Assembly (NCBI GenBank): GCA_030374765.1
Contig: JARGXX010000007.1
Location: forward strand, 682,001-746,000
Origin: Agarophyton chilense
Taxonomy: Eukaryota; Rhodophyta; Florideophyceae; Gracilariales; Gracilariaceae
Length of the DNA: 64,000 bases
Reading direction: 5' to 3'
How positions within the stretch are numbered: position 1 is the stretch's first letter; every line of letters starts with the position of its first letter. Below are positions 48,449 to 58,164 of this stretch, in pieces. The translations under genes were made by a program, and so were the position numbers. Below the pieces are notes generated by a model. It was not told where the DNA came from. It did not search any database and worked only from the letters and a program-made list of their open reading frames with translations.

Positions 48449-49657
48449 CTATTCCCCACATTCAGTTGGATCACAAACCTGTTCGTATTGTCTCATGAGC
48501 TGCATGCTCCTGGTCACAACATCAGTAGATTCTGTCGTTCCCAGGGCCACGTTCCCATTTCCATTCAAAGAGGACGTGCCTACAATTTCTTCCATACTCG
48601 TCCTCAACGAGCGCTGAATAATATCGGCAGCAGCGGGTTCTTCAAGGGCGTACTTGAGCATCATGCTGGCAGATCTAATCAGCGCAATAGGAGAAGCCTC
48701 AACATTCGTGTCCGGATACGCAGAAGCATTATATATATCAGCCGGGCCGTACACACCGAGCCCTTCACGATTGATCCAGAAACTTGGAGAGTATCGTGTA
48801 GGACCAGCCAGTGCTGCAATGACCTCTGCAAGAATATCACCGAACAGATTACTTGTGATTACAACACTGAAATCTGCCGGACGTAGAATGACCTCTCTAA
48901 CAAAATCATCGACGAACATATCGGTAAGCAATATTCTCTGGTTTCCCTTTGCTTCGCGCTCAATGGTCTCATGCACGATCCTTCTCCAAAACCTCGAGAT
49001 TGACATAGCATCAGCCTTGTCTACATTCAGAATCTTCCCGTTTCGTTGCAACGCCACATTGAGTGCAGCATTGGCGATGGCAGATATTTGGTTTTTAGAG
49101 TACCTAATTTCACTAACCTCAGATTCATCCTTGGTGATGCTTTCGGAACCGAGCGCACCAGCCGAAATCTCTCTGACAAGCATGATATCCACATTTTCAA
49201 CAACTTCCTTTCTCAATGTACTTTGTGATGCCAGAGCCGGGTAAATAATGACAGGCCGAAACTGAGCGAACAACCCAAGTTCATCTCTCAGTTGCAAATG
49301 AGCGCTGCCGTCCTTTCCAACACCTCTTTGAAGCCCCTGGTAACTGCGCAAAACGGCATCAGAGTCGCGACAAACCTGCAGAGTCTCAGGCGGGACCAGC
49401 ATGCCAGTTTTCTCGAAGGCCTCGGCGCCGTAGTCAGCATACTTGAAGTCAAAATGGATCTCGGCATAACTTGTAAGTTCTTCGAGCACACGCACTGCCG
49501 AAGCAGCGACGGAGGGCCCCGCACCATCACCGGCCAGCACTGTGATGTTGTAGGGATTCTGCGAGGAGCCCTTGACGGGCCCCATCCGTGGACAACAATG
49601 AGTGAATCGCGCACGGGAACGAGCTACGGGCAACGCGTGTGTGACGAACGCAAACAT
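48449..49657 (-). CDS. Divergent isopropylmalate/isocitrate dehydrogenase family protein
   Basis: 402 residues of the beta-decarboxylating dehydrogenase fold. A basic, Ser-containing N-terminus (1-25) could be a plastid or mitochondrial signal; ATG 49585 is an alternative start. Family landmarks: ITVLAGDGAGPSV, LRDELGLFAQFRP with both substrate-binding Arg, VREISAGALGSES, NVDKADAM with the catalytic Lys, and FVDDF with one metal-binding Asp. SNLFGDILAEVIAALAG has Glu where IPMDH normally has the third metal Asp. The Tyr of the usual VREL-x-GG-x-YFG loop is also missing. The protein may thus have changed activity or act as a non-catalytic partner, so I avoid the name LeuB. Confidence 0.85.
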   Translation of the reverse strand: MFAFVTHALPVARSRARFTHCCPRMGPVKGSSQNPYNITVLAGDGAGPSVAASAVRVLEELTSYAEIHFDFKYADYGAEAFEKTGMLVPPETLQVCRDSDAVLRSYQGLQRGVGKDGSAHLQLRDELGLFAQFRPVIIYPALASQSTLRKEVVENVDIMLVREISAGALGSESITKDESEVSEIRYSKNQISAIANAALNVALQRNGKILNVDKADAMSISRFWRRIVHETIEREAKGNQRILLTDMFVDDFVREVILRPADFSVVITSNLFGDILAEVIAALAGPTRYSPSFWINREGLGVYGPADIYNASAYPDTNVEASPIALIRSASMMLKYALEEPAAADIIQRSLRTSMEEIVGTSSLNGNGNVALGTTESTDVVTRSMQLMRQYEQVCDPTECGE

Positions 49658-50070
49658 CGCAATAAGAGTTGTCGGAGAAAAGGGGAAAAAGTGGGACGAC
49701 GCGGGTTGGAGCGCGATTTGGGTGGGCGAGCAGATGGACAGTGAGGACGAAGGTGACGGGCGAGTGCGCGATGGGGACCAAGATGCGCGGGTATCGGGAG
49801 AGCCCTCAGCGACGTGGCGTGGAGGTCGAACAGCTACGGCAATCTGGCAGATTTTTTAGCCGCACGTGCTGCGCTGCTGACGTTGCAAAAAGCGCCCCGC
49901 TGGATCGTCAGTTGCACTGGCGGCGGGAGCGCACGCGTTCTCGCCGCCGCGACGAATCTTCGCCCGCATTGCGTCCCGACGACCCCCTTCTTCGTCGCTC
50001 ATGCCTTTGGCACTGTATTGCTCCGCGTGGCCTCAATCTAATATGCTTCCCCACCAACTTCCGCCTTACC
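49658..50070. other. Intergenic region
   Basis: 413 bases between two minus-strand genes. It should contain the dehydrogenase promoter. A plus-strand frame at 49669-50091 has no motif and is judged spurious. Confidence 0.5.
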
Positions 50071-51399
50071 CTATGCCAAAGGCGTTCGTGAACTAATGCA
50101 CCTCGCCCTCCCCAGCGGTGCAATGCCTATTCCGTCCACCTGTCCAGCGCTCACCCGCTCTCTAAACGTTCCCCAATCCCCATTCAGGAATTCTTTCACC
50201 ACCAGCGCCTGTCGTTCTAGTAATCGCAAGGGATCGCTATCCCTCTTAGTCATGCCAGTGGCAGTCGCAATCCATTTGGGGAGCCTCAACGCAAAATCTG
50301 ATGAGTTGTTGTGAGAAGCCCCTTGGATCACCACCGCATCACAAGTGCCGCCCCCTGACATTCTTCGTAACCGTTCCCTCGCTGTGACGCTTTCTTTCAT
50401 ATTTGACAATCCCTGATCTACGAAAAGAAGTTTGGCATGTCCCACATCTATATCTCTCACCTCGCGTGTCAATGAACGCATCCATGCGTCCAGACAGATC
50501 ACGGAATTTACCTTCGTGTTTCGTGCAAACGCCAGCGCAGTAGCTCCTCCGAAAGAGTGCCCGCACACGTGAACATCACTCAAGTCCAGTCTTCCAGTCA
50601 GCGATGGAGCTTTTGGTGCTCCTTCCATAGCTTGTAGGATAATATCCCCACGGACTGCGTTTTCGATACTCTGCAATGTCTGTTCCAGGTCCGCTACTCT
50701 AGTTCGTAACTGTGTCTGTCGAAATTCTAGTTCTGAAGGACCGTGAGTCAGCGGGTTATATCTAGTAAATTCCACTCGTTCGCCACCAACTTTCGCCAGA
50801 AACGCACTTCCATCCGAGTGCTCAGGGGCAAAGACAACACCCCCATGAGACGCAATCTCCATGCATACGTGGTTATATCCGCCCGTAGCGCCTCCAAGTC
50901 CATGTGAAAAAATATGTACCGGTAACTTGGAAAGCCTTTGAGACGGAAGTAGCGGCCCTCCGTACGAAGCCGGGAGTGTCCTGCTTGCTACACTGTGAAG
51001 GGGAAGCCCCATCACCTGCGGAAACGGAACACGGACGTACCGTAACGCATTCGTTACAATCTCGTGCGGAAATTCGTTGGACGGTGCGAGCCACGGTGCT
51101 TGTAGAGCACTTACTGACGAATTAGTCGTTGGATAAAACACCCGCGCTCGTAAAGGAGGTACATGTACGTCCGCGACCGATACGTCGAATCGACCGCTTG
51201 GTCTTTCACTCATGGCAGTATTGTATCGCCGGTTGGCGCCCGTTTGAAGAGATAGCAATCCTACCCCGTGCCCAAATCTGGCTTCGTGGCAAGGAAAATG
51301 TTCAGTTAGCTTTGCATGGCGCAGGGTAAGTCCAGGTCCTACGAAATGGAGCCGCGGCATTTTGAGGGTGGACCTGGCGGCAGCGGTAAAGAGTGCCAT
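50071..51399 (-). CDS. PAF acetylhydrolase-like alpha/beta hydrolase
   Basis: 442 residues; ATG 51360 is an alternative start. The domain begins near residue 70 with FDVSVADVHVPPLRARVFYPT. LPVHIFSHGLGGATGGY forms the oxyanion region. The nucleophile elbow GHSFGGATA near residue 281 holds the active Ser in G-x-S-x-G. VICLDAWM supplies the likely acid, and QGASHNNSSDF the catalytic His. This order and the DAW and H-x-x-xSDF signatures match plasma/intracellular PAF-acetylhydrolases (type II). These remove short or oxidised acyl groups from phospholipids. The first 60 residues may be a targeting peptide. The true lipid substrate in this organism is unknown. Confidence 0.85.
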   Translation of the reverse strand: MALFTAAARSTLKMPRLHFVGPGLTLRHAKLTEHFPCHEARFGHGVGLLSLQTGANRRYNTAMSERPSGRFDVSVADVHVPPLRARVFYPTTNSSVSALQAPWLAPSNEFPHEIVTNALRYVRVPFPQVMGLPLHSVASRTLPASYGGPLLPSQRLSKLPVHIFSHGLGGATGGYNHVCMEIASHGGVVFAPEHSDGSAFLAKVGGERVEFTRYNPLTHGPSELEFRQTQLRTRVADLEQTLQSIENAVRGDIILQAMEGAPKAPSLTGRLDLSDVHVCGHSFGGATALAFARNTKVNSVICLDAWMRSLTREVRDIDVGHAKLLFVDQGLSNMKESVTARERLRRMSGGGTCDAVVIQGASHNNSSDFALRLPKWIATATGMTKRDSDPLRLLERQALVVKEFLNGDWGTFRERVSAGQVDGIGIAPLGRARCISSRTPLA

Positions 51400-51922
51400 G
51401 AATGCCCAACATTGTTGGGCTGGAGGGCTTTTTCGCGCCCTTGCGATTCTTGATTTTTATGAGTATCTTCGAATTACTTATGACAATCAAGACATATCCG
51501 GCTAAAGCTCCAAATGGTCTCCGTTGTCAGTATTGTCCTTCTTTTTTCCCAACCGACTTTAACACGCGCCATGAGCCTATCGTGCTGTAGAGGCTGCGAT
51601 TGATCTCCTAAGGCATTCATGCACATGAGCACTGGAATTACCGGGCCGCCGTGTTGTGGAAGTCATGCCCCCTTGAAGCCAAGGTTTCAACAAACGATCG
51701 CTGAACATATGACTGGTGCAGTTCTCCCTGAACGCCTGAATCAGAATTCCAAGAGCTGTACGTTTCTTCACAAATTGTTTCGTAAAATAAGCAATGGGGC
51801 GCGCCTTTACGAAGTCGACTCAATACAGGGATTTGTATCTAGCGCCCAATTTCAAATAGTCTCGTTCAACCAACTATTGTTGTGTATAGAAAGAAGTCGC
51901 GGGCATCCGCTTCAGCACTAGT
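51400..51922. other. Intergenic region between divergent genes
   Basis: 523 bases between the hydrolase start and the methyltransferase start. Nothing but short frames. It contains the promoters of both. Confidence 0.5.
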
Positions 51923-52837
51923 ATGAGAATCATTTCCAGAGCTCAGAATACTACCGTCATGTGTATCAAACCGACTCTTGCTGCCCTATGTGGCCTTTGT
52001 TTCGCAAGCATGCAAGTAGTCTATGGGGTTCCCTCTGCCAACATTCCCCCGCCTTCGGATCTTCCGGTGCAAACACCATGGCATTTTTCGAAGACACCAC
52101 CCTTCTGCAGCAAACTTCTGAAGGAACCTCGTCCTTTACCTGATGTCTGCAAAATGGATCCCGTGTCAAAGCTCTGTGCTGATGGTAAGCCTACCTTCTT
52201 TTCGCATTTGGAGCAAGACTACTACCTCTATGTGAATCACTTCTCCCGTTTGACCCGCCGTGGCATCTACCTCGATATAGCCGCCGATGAGCCAGTTAGT
52301 ATGAGCAACACATATTTCTTTGACGCATGCCTCGGATGGTCAGGTTTGTGCGTGGAGGCAAATCCTACTTTCTTATCCGGTCTGTACAAATATCGCACAT
52401 GTGCGATTCTACCAACCTGTCTATCAGGTGTTGGTGGTAAATCAGTCAGTTTTGCCATGCCCTTGAGTGTGCCTGGTGGTTGGAAAACAAAAAAGAACCA
52501 TGAATCTTGGGCAAGAAGTGACACACATACCCCGTTGGTGAGGCAAGTTTGTACCACTTTGACAGAAGCCGCAAAGAAGCACAAGCTCAAACTTATCGAT
52601 TACATGAGCTTGGATGTACAGGGTCATGAATTAAACGTGCTCAAAGGAATTGACTGGGAACATCTGATAATCAATGTCATGACGGTTGAAATCACGTCTG
52701 AATCTATCGAGGCGATTCAAACCTTCATGGTTTCGAAAGAATACAAAAGGCATTATCCGGACAGTGAACCCAATGGAATGCAGTCAGAATATGTCATATT
52801 TCTTCACAAGAAGGTTGAGTGGGGCAGGCCAAGATAG
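51923..52837 (+). CDS. Secretory FkbM-type SAM-dependent methyltransferase
   Basis: 304 residues. Residues 12-35 form a hydrophobic stretch (PTLAALCGLCFASMQVVYG) typical of a signal peptide or anchor, so the protein should enter the secretory path. The FkbM-like domain spans about 90-295: GIYLDIAADEPVSMSNTYFF (SAM loop region), GWSGLCVEANPTF, a variable insert, and DYMSLDVQGHELNVLKGIDW, followed by VEIT. FkbM proteins methylate sugar hydroxyl groups, and in algae such enzymes may decorate wall or secreted glycans. The substrate is inferred only from location. ATG 51923 is used; a second ATG at residue 13 would also begin the signal sequence. Confidence 0.85.
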   Translation: MRIISRAQNTTVMCIKPTLAALCGLCFASMQVVYGVPSANIPPPSDLPVQTPWHFSKTPPFCSKLLKEPRPLPDVCKMDPVSKLCADGKPTFFSHLEQDYYLYVNHFSRLTRRGIYLDIAADEPVSMSNTYFFDACLGWSGLCVEANPTFLSGLYKYRTCAILPTCLSGVGGKSVSFAMPLSVPGGWKTKKNHESWARSDTHTPLVRQVCTTLTEAAKKHKLKLIDYMSLDVQGHELNVLKGIDWEHLIINVMTVEITSESIEAIQTFMVSKEYKRHYPDSEPNGMQSEYVIFLHKKVEWGRPR

Positions 52838-53375
52838 GGCCGGGACAGGCGTCGAGTTGAATAAGCCTTCGGTCTGCAGATCGAGTCCTGGTGATCTTCA
52901 AAGCATCTGTCAGCCAGACGAAGTAGAGATGTTTGATAAAAACAGGTCCGCATATATTTGTAGGTGCAAACTTAGTCCCCTCAAAGATTGATATCCGAAG
53001 GACAGAGGAACCAGTTTCCGTTACAACGAAAGAAACATTTTCGGTTCACTGTCGAAGATCCCAAGCCCAATGTAATAGACAAGATCGGTAAAATGACATT
53101 TCATTGTTTCCGTGAGAAATGAACGTTGAACGTCCACTAGCATTTCGGGAAGACTTGAGTTTTCTCAAAAGAGTACGGAACCTGTAGTTCTCCCTAATAA
53201 CAGCTCTGATGTTATTGTATCTAAACAACTTTTCATATACGGATTGAATGATCGTGGAAGATCCGCGTTAATGTCAAAATCCGACGACCTCATTAAGTAT
53301 GTTTCGATACATTTGTAATGTATATGGCAGAGTACACAAACAAGAAGTGCAACGAGTGATTCAATACGATTTGTA
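52838..53375. other. Intergenic region
   Basis: 538 bases with no supported gene. An ATG-started 25-codon frame near 53299 could be a first exon for the next gene, whose own frame lacks an early ATG. Confidence 0.45.
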
Positions 53376-53552
53376 GTGCTGACCCGCTTTTCTTCTCTTT
53401 CTGCAAACTTCGGCCGCCTCTCGCGAATTCATAGTACAATACTTGATGGCGGTCATATACGCGATCAAAATGGTTTTCTGTACGACATCGAAGGCCATGT
53501 ACTCAGTTCAAAGCAGGTGCAGGATGATTCAGTTTCCAAGATCAAGTACGTT

Positions 53553-54800
53553 ATGGAAGGCATTCAGACAAAAGAACACACGACTAAAACCGATACGAAC
53601 CCTAGTACTGTTAAGGAAGCAGCTGCCCTCGCCAGGAAGGTTCTTGCAGCCCTTGCTGGGAACAGTGTGGAGCAAGTCCCATATGCTGATGGACTTGTAT
53701 GCGGAGAGAAAAAACACGCCCCTCTCCCGAGCAATAGCCCTACTACACAGAGAGCTGATGTTGGTACAGGAAGAGCTCCAACTTTTTCAACCATGCAGTC
53801 TAGTTCTGGCGAAGACATATTGTATAATATGCAGACAAGAGATTCGATGACAGCGGCAACGGTTGAAGAGTTTGTGAGCGCCTCTAATATATCATTGGCA
53901 CCCATAGTGGATAATCGCAATGTCCTGGACTTTGTGAAAGCTATTGATGACGCCAATGCAACCTTCAGCTCTCGTGGTGTGGGGCAAACCCATTTGTGTG
54001 ACGGACCATGTCCGTTTGACAGCTTGAGCGGCATAGATTCCGAATTATCTGCGTGGAAGGCGAACGGCTTTCTTGGAAATATGGCTCAACTGGAGCACCA
54101 GTTGACAGAAAAGGACAATTTAGCGTTACAGACACAGCATCTTGGGCACTTTCCCGTTGAAATTGTACATGCTAGTTCGGGGAAAAACTGCGAGCAAGAT
54201 ACATACCAAACAAAAAGTAAGAGGTTGACAAGTTGGCCTTCTGTTACAAGCGTTGAGGATAAGTCTGGTACATACACTTCTTTCCACCGGAAGAACGCTC
54301 GAGATCGACGGCGCGCGTTGGCACGTCGACGCACTTTGTTGAAACGAGAAGCAGAGGAGACCAGGCGCATGCAAAAACTAGTGCAATCCCTGCTACATCT
54401 TCCGGAACAAGAGAGACAAGAAGAACTGATGAAGATTGAGCAGCGACAACGTGATAATGAAAATCGAAGAAGGGTGGAAGAAAAGCGCCGTCTCGGTCGG
54501 CAAGCGGTGGAACGTTGCCGTGGGAGAGCAGGTCTAAGCCGGCAAGCAATGGAAACACAATATAAGGTCATCCGAAATGAGAACTTCAGGCTTAAGCGAA
54601 TAATTGTGTATCTATTGAAATCTGGAGTTCTCCATGCGGACGAGCTTCGAAAGCACAGAATTTTTGTCGCAGGAGACCAAACCCAGTGTGCGCCATCAAT
54701 AGGTAATGTAGAGGACAAACGCAAGTTTGTGTCCGATATCACCGAAGAGCAATACGAAAGTGCATCAACGAAGACCCCTCGAATGACTGTAGAGTATTGA
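53553..54800 (+). CDS. bZIP-like coiled-coil nuclear protein
   Basis: The frame is open from 53376, but its first ATG is at 53553; an upstream exon spliced near 53433 is possible because TTTTCTTCTCTTTCTGC precedes an AG there. The N-terminal two-thirds are Ser/Thr/Asp-rich without motifs. From about codon 305 of the open frame the sequence is strongly Arg/Glu-rich and helical. GRQAVERCRGR is followed by Met, Ile, Leu and Leu at exact seven-residue steps, and contains RNENFRLKR. This matches a bZIP basic region and zipper, but the invariant Asn of the basic region is Gly. A transcription factor is plausible; a plain coiled-coil protein cannot be excluded. Confidence 0.6.
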   Translation: MEGIQTKEHTTKTDTNPSTVKEAAALARKVLAALAGNSVEQVPYADGLVCGEKKHAPLPSNSPTTQRADVGTGRAPTFSTMQSSSGEDILYNMQTRDSMTAATVEEFVSASNISLAPIVDNRNVLDFVKAIDDANATFSSRGVGQTHLCDGPCPFDSLSGIDSELSAWKANGFLGNMAQLEHQLTEKDNLALQTQHLGHFPVEIVHASSGKNCEQDTYQTKSKRLTSWPSVTSVEDKSGTYTSFHRKNARDRRRALARRRTLLKREAEETRRMQKLVQSLLHLPEQERQEELMKIEQRQRDNENRRRVEEKRRLGRQAVERCRGRAGLSRQAMETQYKVIRNENFRLKRIIVYLLKSGVLHADELRKHRIFVAGDQTQCAPSIGNVEDKRKFVSDITEEQYESASTKTPRMTVEY

Positions 54801-54865
54801 ACAGGATGTCGTCGACGAACAAATATTGATCAGAACAAAAGGTGCCGTGGGCCAAATGGAACGGG

Positions 54866-55135
54866 TCACTTCTGGTTATCCTGCCCCAGCTCCACGTCAA
54901 CTCGATAGACGTCAGTGCCACGAATAATAGCCGACTGCAAACAACCTAGAGGAGTTTGAAGGTCTTTTAACAGCAATGCTAGAGGATCTGTCTTAATGGC
55001 CAAAATGGTTGAGGCCACTCGTATCTCTTCAGTGTCGTGGAGATGAAGGCGAACGGGCCCTTTTCCAGCGATAGACCTCAACATTGAAAGGTATCGAAGT
55101 CTTGAGGCGGTGGCGTGCTCGGAAGGGATTTGCAT
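54866..55135 (-). CDS. Gemin7-like Sm-fold protein of the SMN complex
   Basis: A complete 89-residue frame from ATG 55133-55135 to TGA. RLRYLSMLRSIAGKGPVRLH fits the N-terminal helix and first strand of an Sm-like fold. The stretch from VASTILAIKTDPLALL to LLKDLQTPLGCLQSAIIRGT matches the Gemin7 signature (strand, then LQTPLG, then A-x-LR-x-xD). Gemin7 pairs with Gemin6 and helps the SMN complex load Sm rings on snRNAs. The gene is convergent with the bZIP-like gene, 65 bases apart. Small size and the partial resemblance leave other Sm-like proteins possible. Confidence 0.7.
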   Translation of the reverse strand: MQIPSEHATASRLRYLSMLRSIAGKGPVRLHLHDTEEIRVASTILAIKTDPLALLLKDLQTPLGCLQSAIIRGTDVYRVDVELGQDNQK

Positions 55136-55579
55136 CGTGAGATATACAGCAACTTGACAGTAGTATGCAATTTAATATGCCTGATGCAACTTTTAACGGA
55201 GTTGGAATAGCAGGCGGAAACTCATACCAGATCCGGTACATTGCTTATTCAAGAGGACTAGTGTCTATACGACCACTGGCCTCATATGAAGCCAAAATTA
55301 CAACATCGATAATTTTTGTAAACTTTGTCAATTTCCTTTATTTTTTGTGCCTAGACGTTGTCAACACTCTCTTCTTCTCTGGCGTCAACCTCAAAGATCA
55401 CGAACGATCGTCCACAACCTGTAAACAACATCATCTTTACTTCATTCTTTCAAAATCAAATATGTCATCATCTTTGGATCCTCGTGGTGTAGTGGGAAAC
55501 GGAGTACACACCCACGCACCTCTCACCACATCAGAAAGCGACTGTAAACGCTTCTTTAGCACGCAATAGAAGACGAAAC

Positions 55580-55924
55580 TTGTTAGCGAAAGTATTACAA
55601 AAGTGGAAGTTGTTGTCAAGAATAATCGGAGACACTTTTGTCACGATGAACTTCGAGCTACTTGGTCGCGAGAAAGTATGCACTCTCAAACCTTGCAATG
55701 AAAAAGCAGGTTATCATGTCACGGTTCAGGAAACTGCTCAAGAATCCATCAATTCCAACGTGGAGATAAATGGTGCTGCTATTACTAATGAAGTTTCGAT
55801 CAATGAAGGGCAGCATACTGTCACGGGTAACGATCAATGTCACACAATGAATCCGTTGAGCCCTTTTACTGTGACAAACAGTGAAACCCAAGACAGCTTT
55901 GTGGTAGTTAATTCGACGAAATGA
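55580..55924 (+). CDS. Hypothetical protein, incomplete model
   Basis: No family recognised. The frame runs from a region without ATG upstream of 55580 to a stop at 55922-55924. The first in-frame ATG is at 55646 (MNFELLGREK). Upstream it reads ARNRRRNLLAKVLQKWK, an amphipathic basic helix. A second frame with ATG 55462 ends at 55569, so a spliced or frameshifted gene across 55460-55924 is possible. The C-terminal half is Asn/Thr/Val-rich. Confidence 0.35.
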   Translation: MLAKVLQKWKLLSRIIGDTFVTMNFELLGREKVCTLKPCNEKAGYHVTVQETAQESINSNVEINGAAITNEVSINEGQHTVTGNDQCHTMNPLSPFTVTNSETQDSFVVVNSTK

Positions 55925-56214
55925 ACACTGAAAATTTATCCTTGACTCTGAATGGTCCAGTGCAAATGCATCAATGAAAAGTCACGGGACATGTTGGAGA
56001 TTTTATATCCGCCATTCATGCACTCTCGGCACTCTCTCCATAAGATTTCTTCATTTGGATGTTTCCTGTAGCTCATTTGGATAAAAATACTTCGATATAC
56101 CAACTCTCGGCTGGAAGAAAAAGGCTTAAAGCAGAATACAGGATGTGAAATTTTGAATTTTTTCGGTTTGATGGTGTTAATGACACGCTTCGAGTTTTCA
56201 AATAGAAGATCGCT

Positions 56215-56310
56215 TTGGTATAAAGACACTGTCGTATAGTGGCAGAAGGTTTGACCTTTGAGGTTGTCGATATACTACAATGACCTTGTAGGTGATGGAT
56301 GCGAGGGATC
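56215..56310. repeat. Dispersed repeat, unoccupied copy
   Basis: Reverse complement of 21809-21885, the sequence outside the E2 LTR. Here it runs through the E2 insertion point without interruption. Confidence 0.75.
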
Positions 56311-56360
56311 ATCGGCCACGCAGCTCAGGGCGAGCTACCATCTAGGTGTTGTCAGCCACA

Positions 56361-57949
56361 TGTAGTGTTGACATGTACCTTTTGATTGAGTAATTGTTAG
56401 TAATTGTAATTGTAGTTATATTTATTTTAGTACAGTAGTGGAGTGGCCACCTGGCACTGTAGCCAGTGCTGGCCAGGTCTCTGACACAAGGTCAGAGACC
56501 GTGCCTTGCTGGCACTTCCTGGGTGATCTGGAGAGTGCAGTCCACTGCATATAGGAAACTGCACCTCCTCCACCCTAGTCTGATAAAGACAGGCACCACT
56601 TGGGTCACAACCATACCTTTTGGTTCATTGTTTCTCAACTACTACATAGGATTTACCGCGCGTCGACGCCTACCATCGTTCACATACAAGGTATAGGCTA
56701 GTTGCCCCGCCGTTTGCCCTTGCGGGTTTTCACGGTTCCCTGTTACCATCGAGGTTTATTACGTCTACCTTCTAAGGTTGAGCATCACCACGCTCCTGAG
56801 ACAAGACAGTAGCAGACCCCAGAGGTGATTGCACGACAGACACATATTCCAAATATATCGAATCTCCGCAGCTCGGAAAAATCATGTCACGAAATCGGTT
56901 TGAACATATAAGGCAATTCATTGTTTTCAGTGGTACTGAAAACGATCAAAAATCAGAAGAATGCAGGTGGTCATGCGTTTCTGAGTTTTTGAAAGCTATA
57001 AATGACCATCGGAAAGCGTTCGTAACTCCGTCACACACTTTGTGCGTGGACGAAAGTGTGTCACGTTGGTATGCACTTGGAGGGAACTGGATTGAAATTG
57101 GACTTCCACACTACACTGCTCTTGATAGGAAACCTGAAAATGGTCGTGAATTAAAGACAGTGTGTTTTGTAAGGAGCAGAATTATTCTCAAAATAGAAAT
57201 CACGATGGGAGCTACGCAACAAGTTGTAGAGCCTGTAGTATTCCACTATGCCGGGGAATCCGATAGGTTGGTTTTTCGCGAAGTCGCGGTTGGAACTCAT
57301 GAGTGAGTGTTATCATCAGCATTGTGATATGAAGCGGTATCCCGCATAGGATGCCTAAAGGCAGAATGTCTTAGTGGAACACGTGGCGTCATGGGTCGAG
57401 TGGCTTACCACGGCGCGCGCATAGTTGCGACCCTTCCTAGGGGAATGCCATATTGTCAACGGCGCATGTAGTGGCGATCCACGTGGAGGGCTTTACAACC
57501 CTTTGTAGGTAGACTTCCATTAGGGACCGTACCCATACAGTGGTTTGGCTAAGTGGCTGACCACTGGGTATTTTTTATATATTTATTTGGGCACTCACCC
57601 TGGCACACAGTATATAGTGCACGAGAGGTGAGCGCCGACTCCAAGTAAAGGAGACAACATGGGCATCATGACTACTCTGTTCTTCGCTTAGGATTCCTTA
57701 ACCGGAGATCCGGACGAGCTATAATAGATAGTCAGCCCCCAACCACTTCACGAGCCGTCTCGTACCTACGTTCCATCAACGTTTTACAGATGCACTGTTC
57801 ACCCTCGCTGGCGAGTAGTGGCCTTACACCCCACTTCCGGCTCGCTGGTGTTGTAGCTCTACCACCCCTTTTCCTTGGCCGCAAGCGACCCATCGGCAGT
57901 CCGAACGCTGTCGCAGGTGTCTGCTCTCTCCGTTAGAGCGGATACTACA
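56361..57949 (+). repeat. 5' LTR of element T
   Basis: Starts TGTAGTGTTGACATG and ends GATACTACA, two bases before the primer site. 1589 bases. Related to the W LTR at both ends and at 56645-56850. It contains the piggyBac-type fragment. Confidence 0.65.
56884..57306 (+). pseudogene. piggyBac-type transposase fragment inside the T LTR
   Basis: 140 codons from ATG 56884. MSRNRFEHIRQFI is the start of the DDE_Tnp_1_7 region. LCVDESVSRWYALGGNWIE carries the first catalytic Asp. GLPHYTALDRKPENG is a hallmark of piggyBac-type transposases of algae and oomycetes. The frame then becomes less typical and stops at 57306, before the remaining catalytic residues. It is therefore a fragment, not an enzyme. 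The matching C-terminal remnant in W is at 886-1107. Confidence 0.75.
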
Positions 57950-57951
57950 AG

Positions 57952-57967
57952 TGGTCTCCCGACTTAG
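57952..57967 (+). other. Primer-binding site of element T
   Basis: TGGTCTCCCGACTTAG, two bases after the LTR end. Same motif as in W, and as in E1 and E2 apart from the first base. Confidence 0.65.
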
Positions 57968-58164
57968 AACCACTGTGGTCAGCGGCACTGAACAATTCGT
58001 TCCTGGAACGTGGAATCGATATCGATACTGGGAAGAAGTGGAATCACTACAGTTATTGTTTATCAAACCACCTCCGGCAATTGCGGAATTCATCGTGGTT
58101 GAACACGTGGTCGAGAAGTCAAAGACACCATTTGGTTCGCACCTGGGCTCAGGTTTGGTCTGGG

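Noticed and set aside
49669-50091. A 140-codon plus-strand frame between two minus-strand genes
   Set aside because: It overlaps the dehydrogenase upstream region and the hydrolase 3' end, is Arg-rich, and has no motif.
52839-52900. Possible tRNA with GATCGAGTCC B-box-like motif
   Set aside because: No cloverleaf can be drawn and there is no A box at the right distance.
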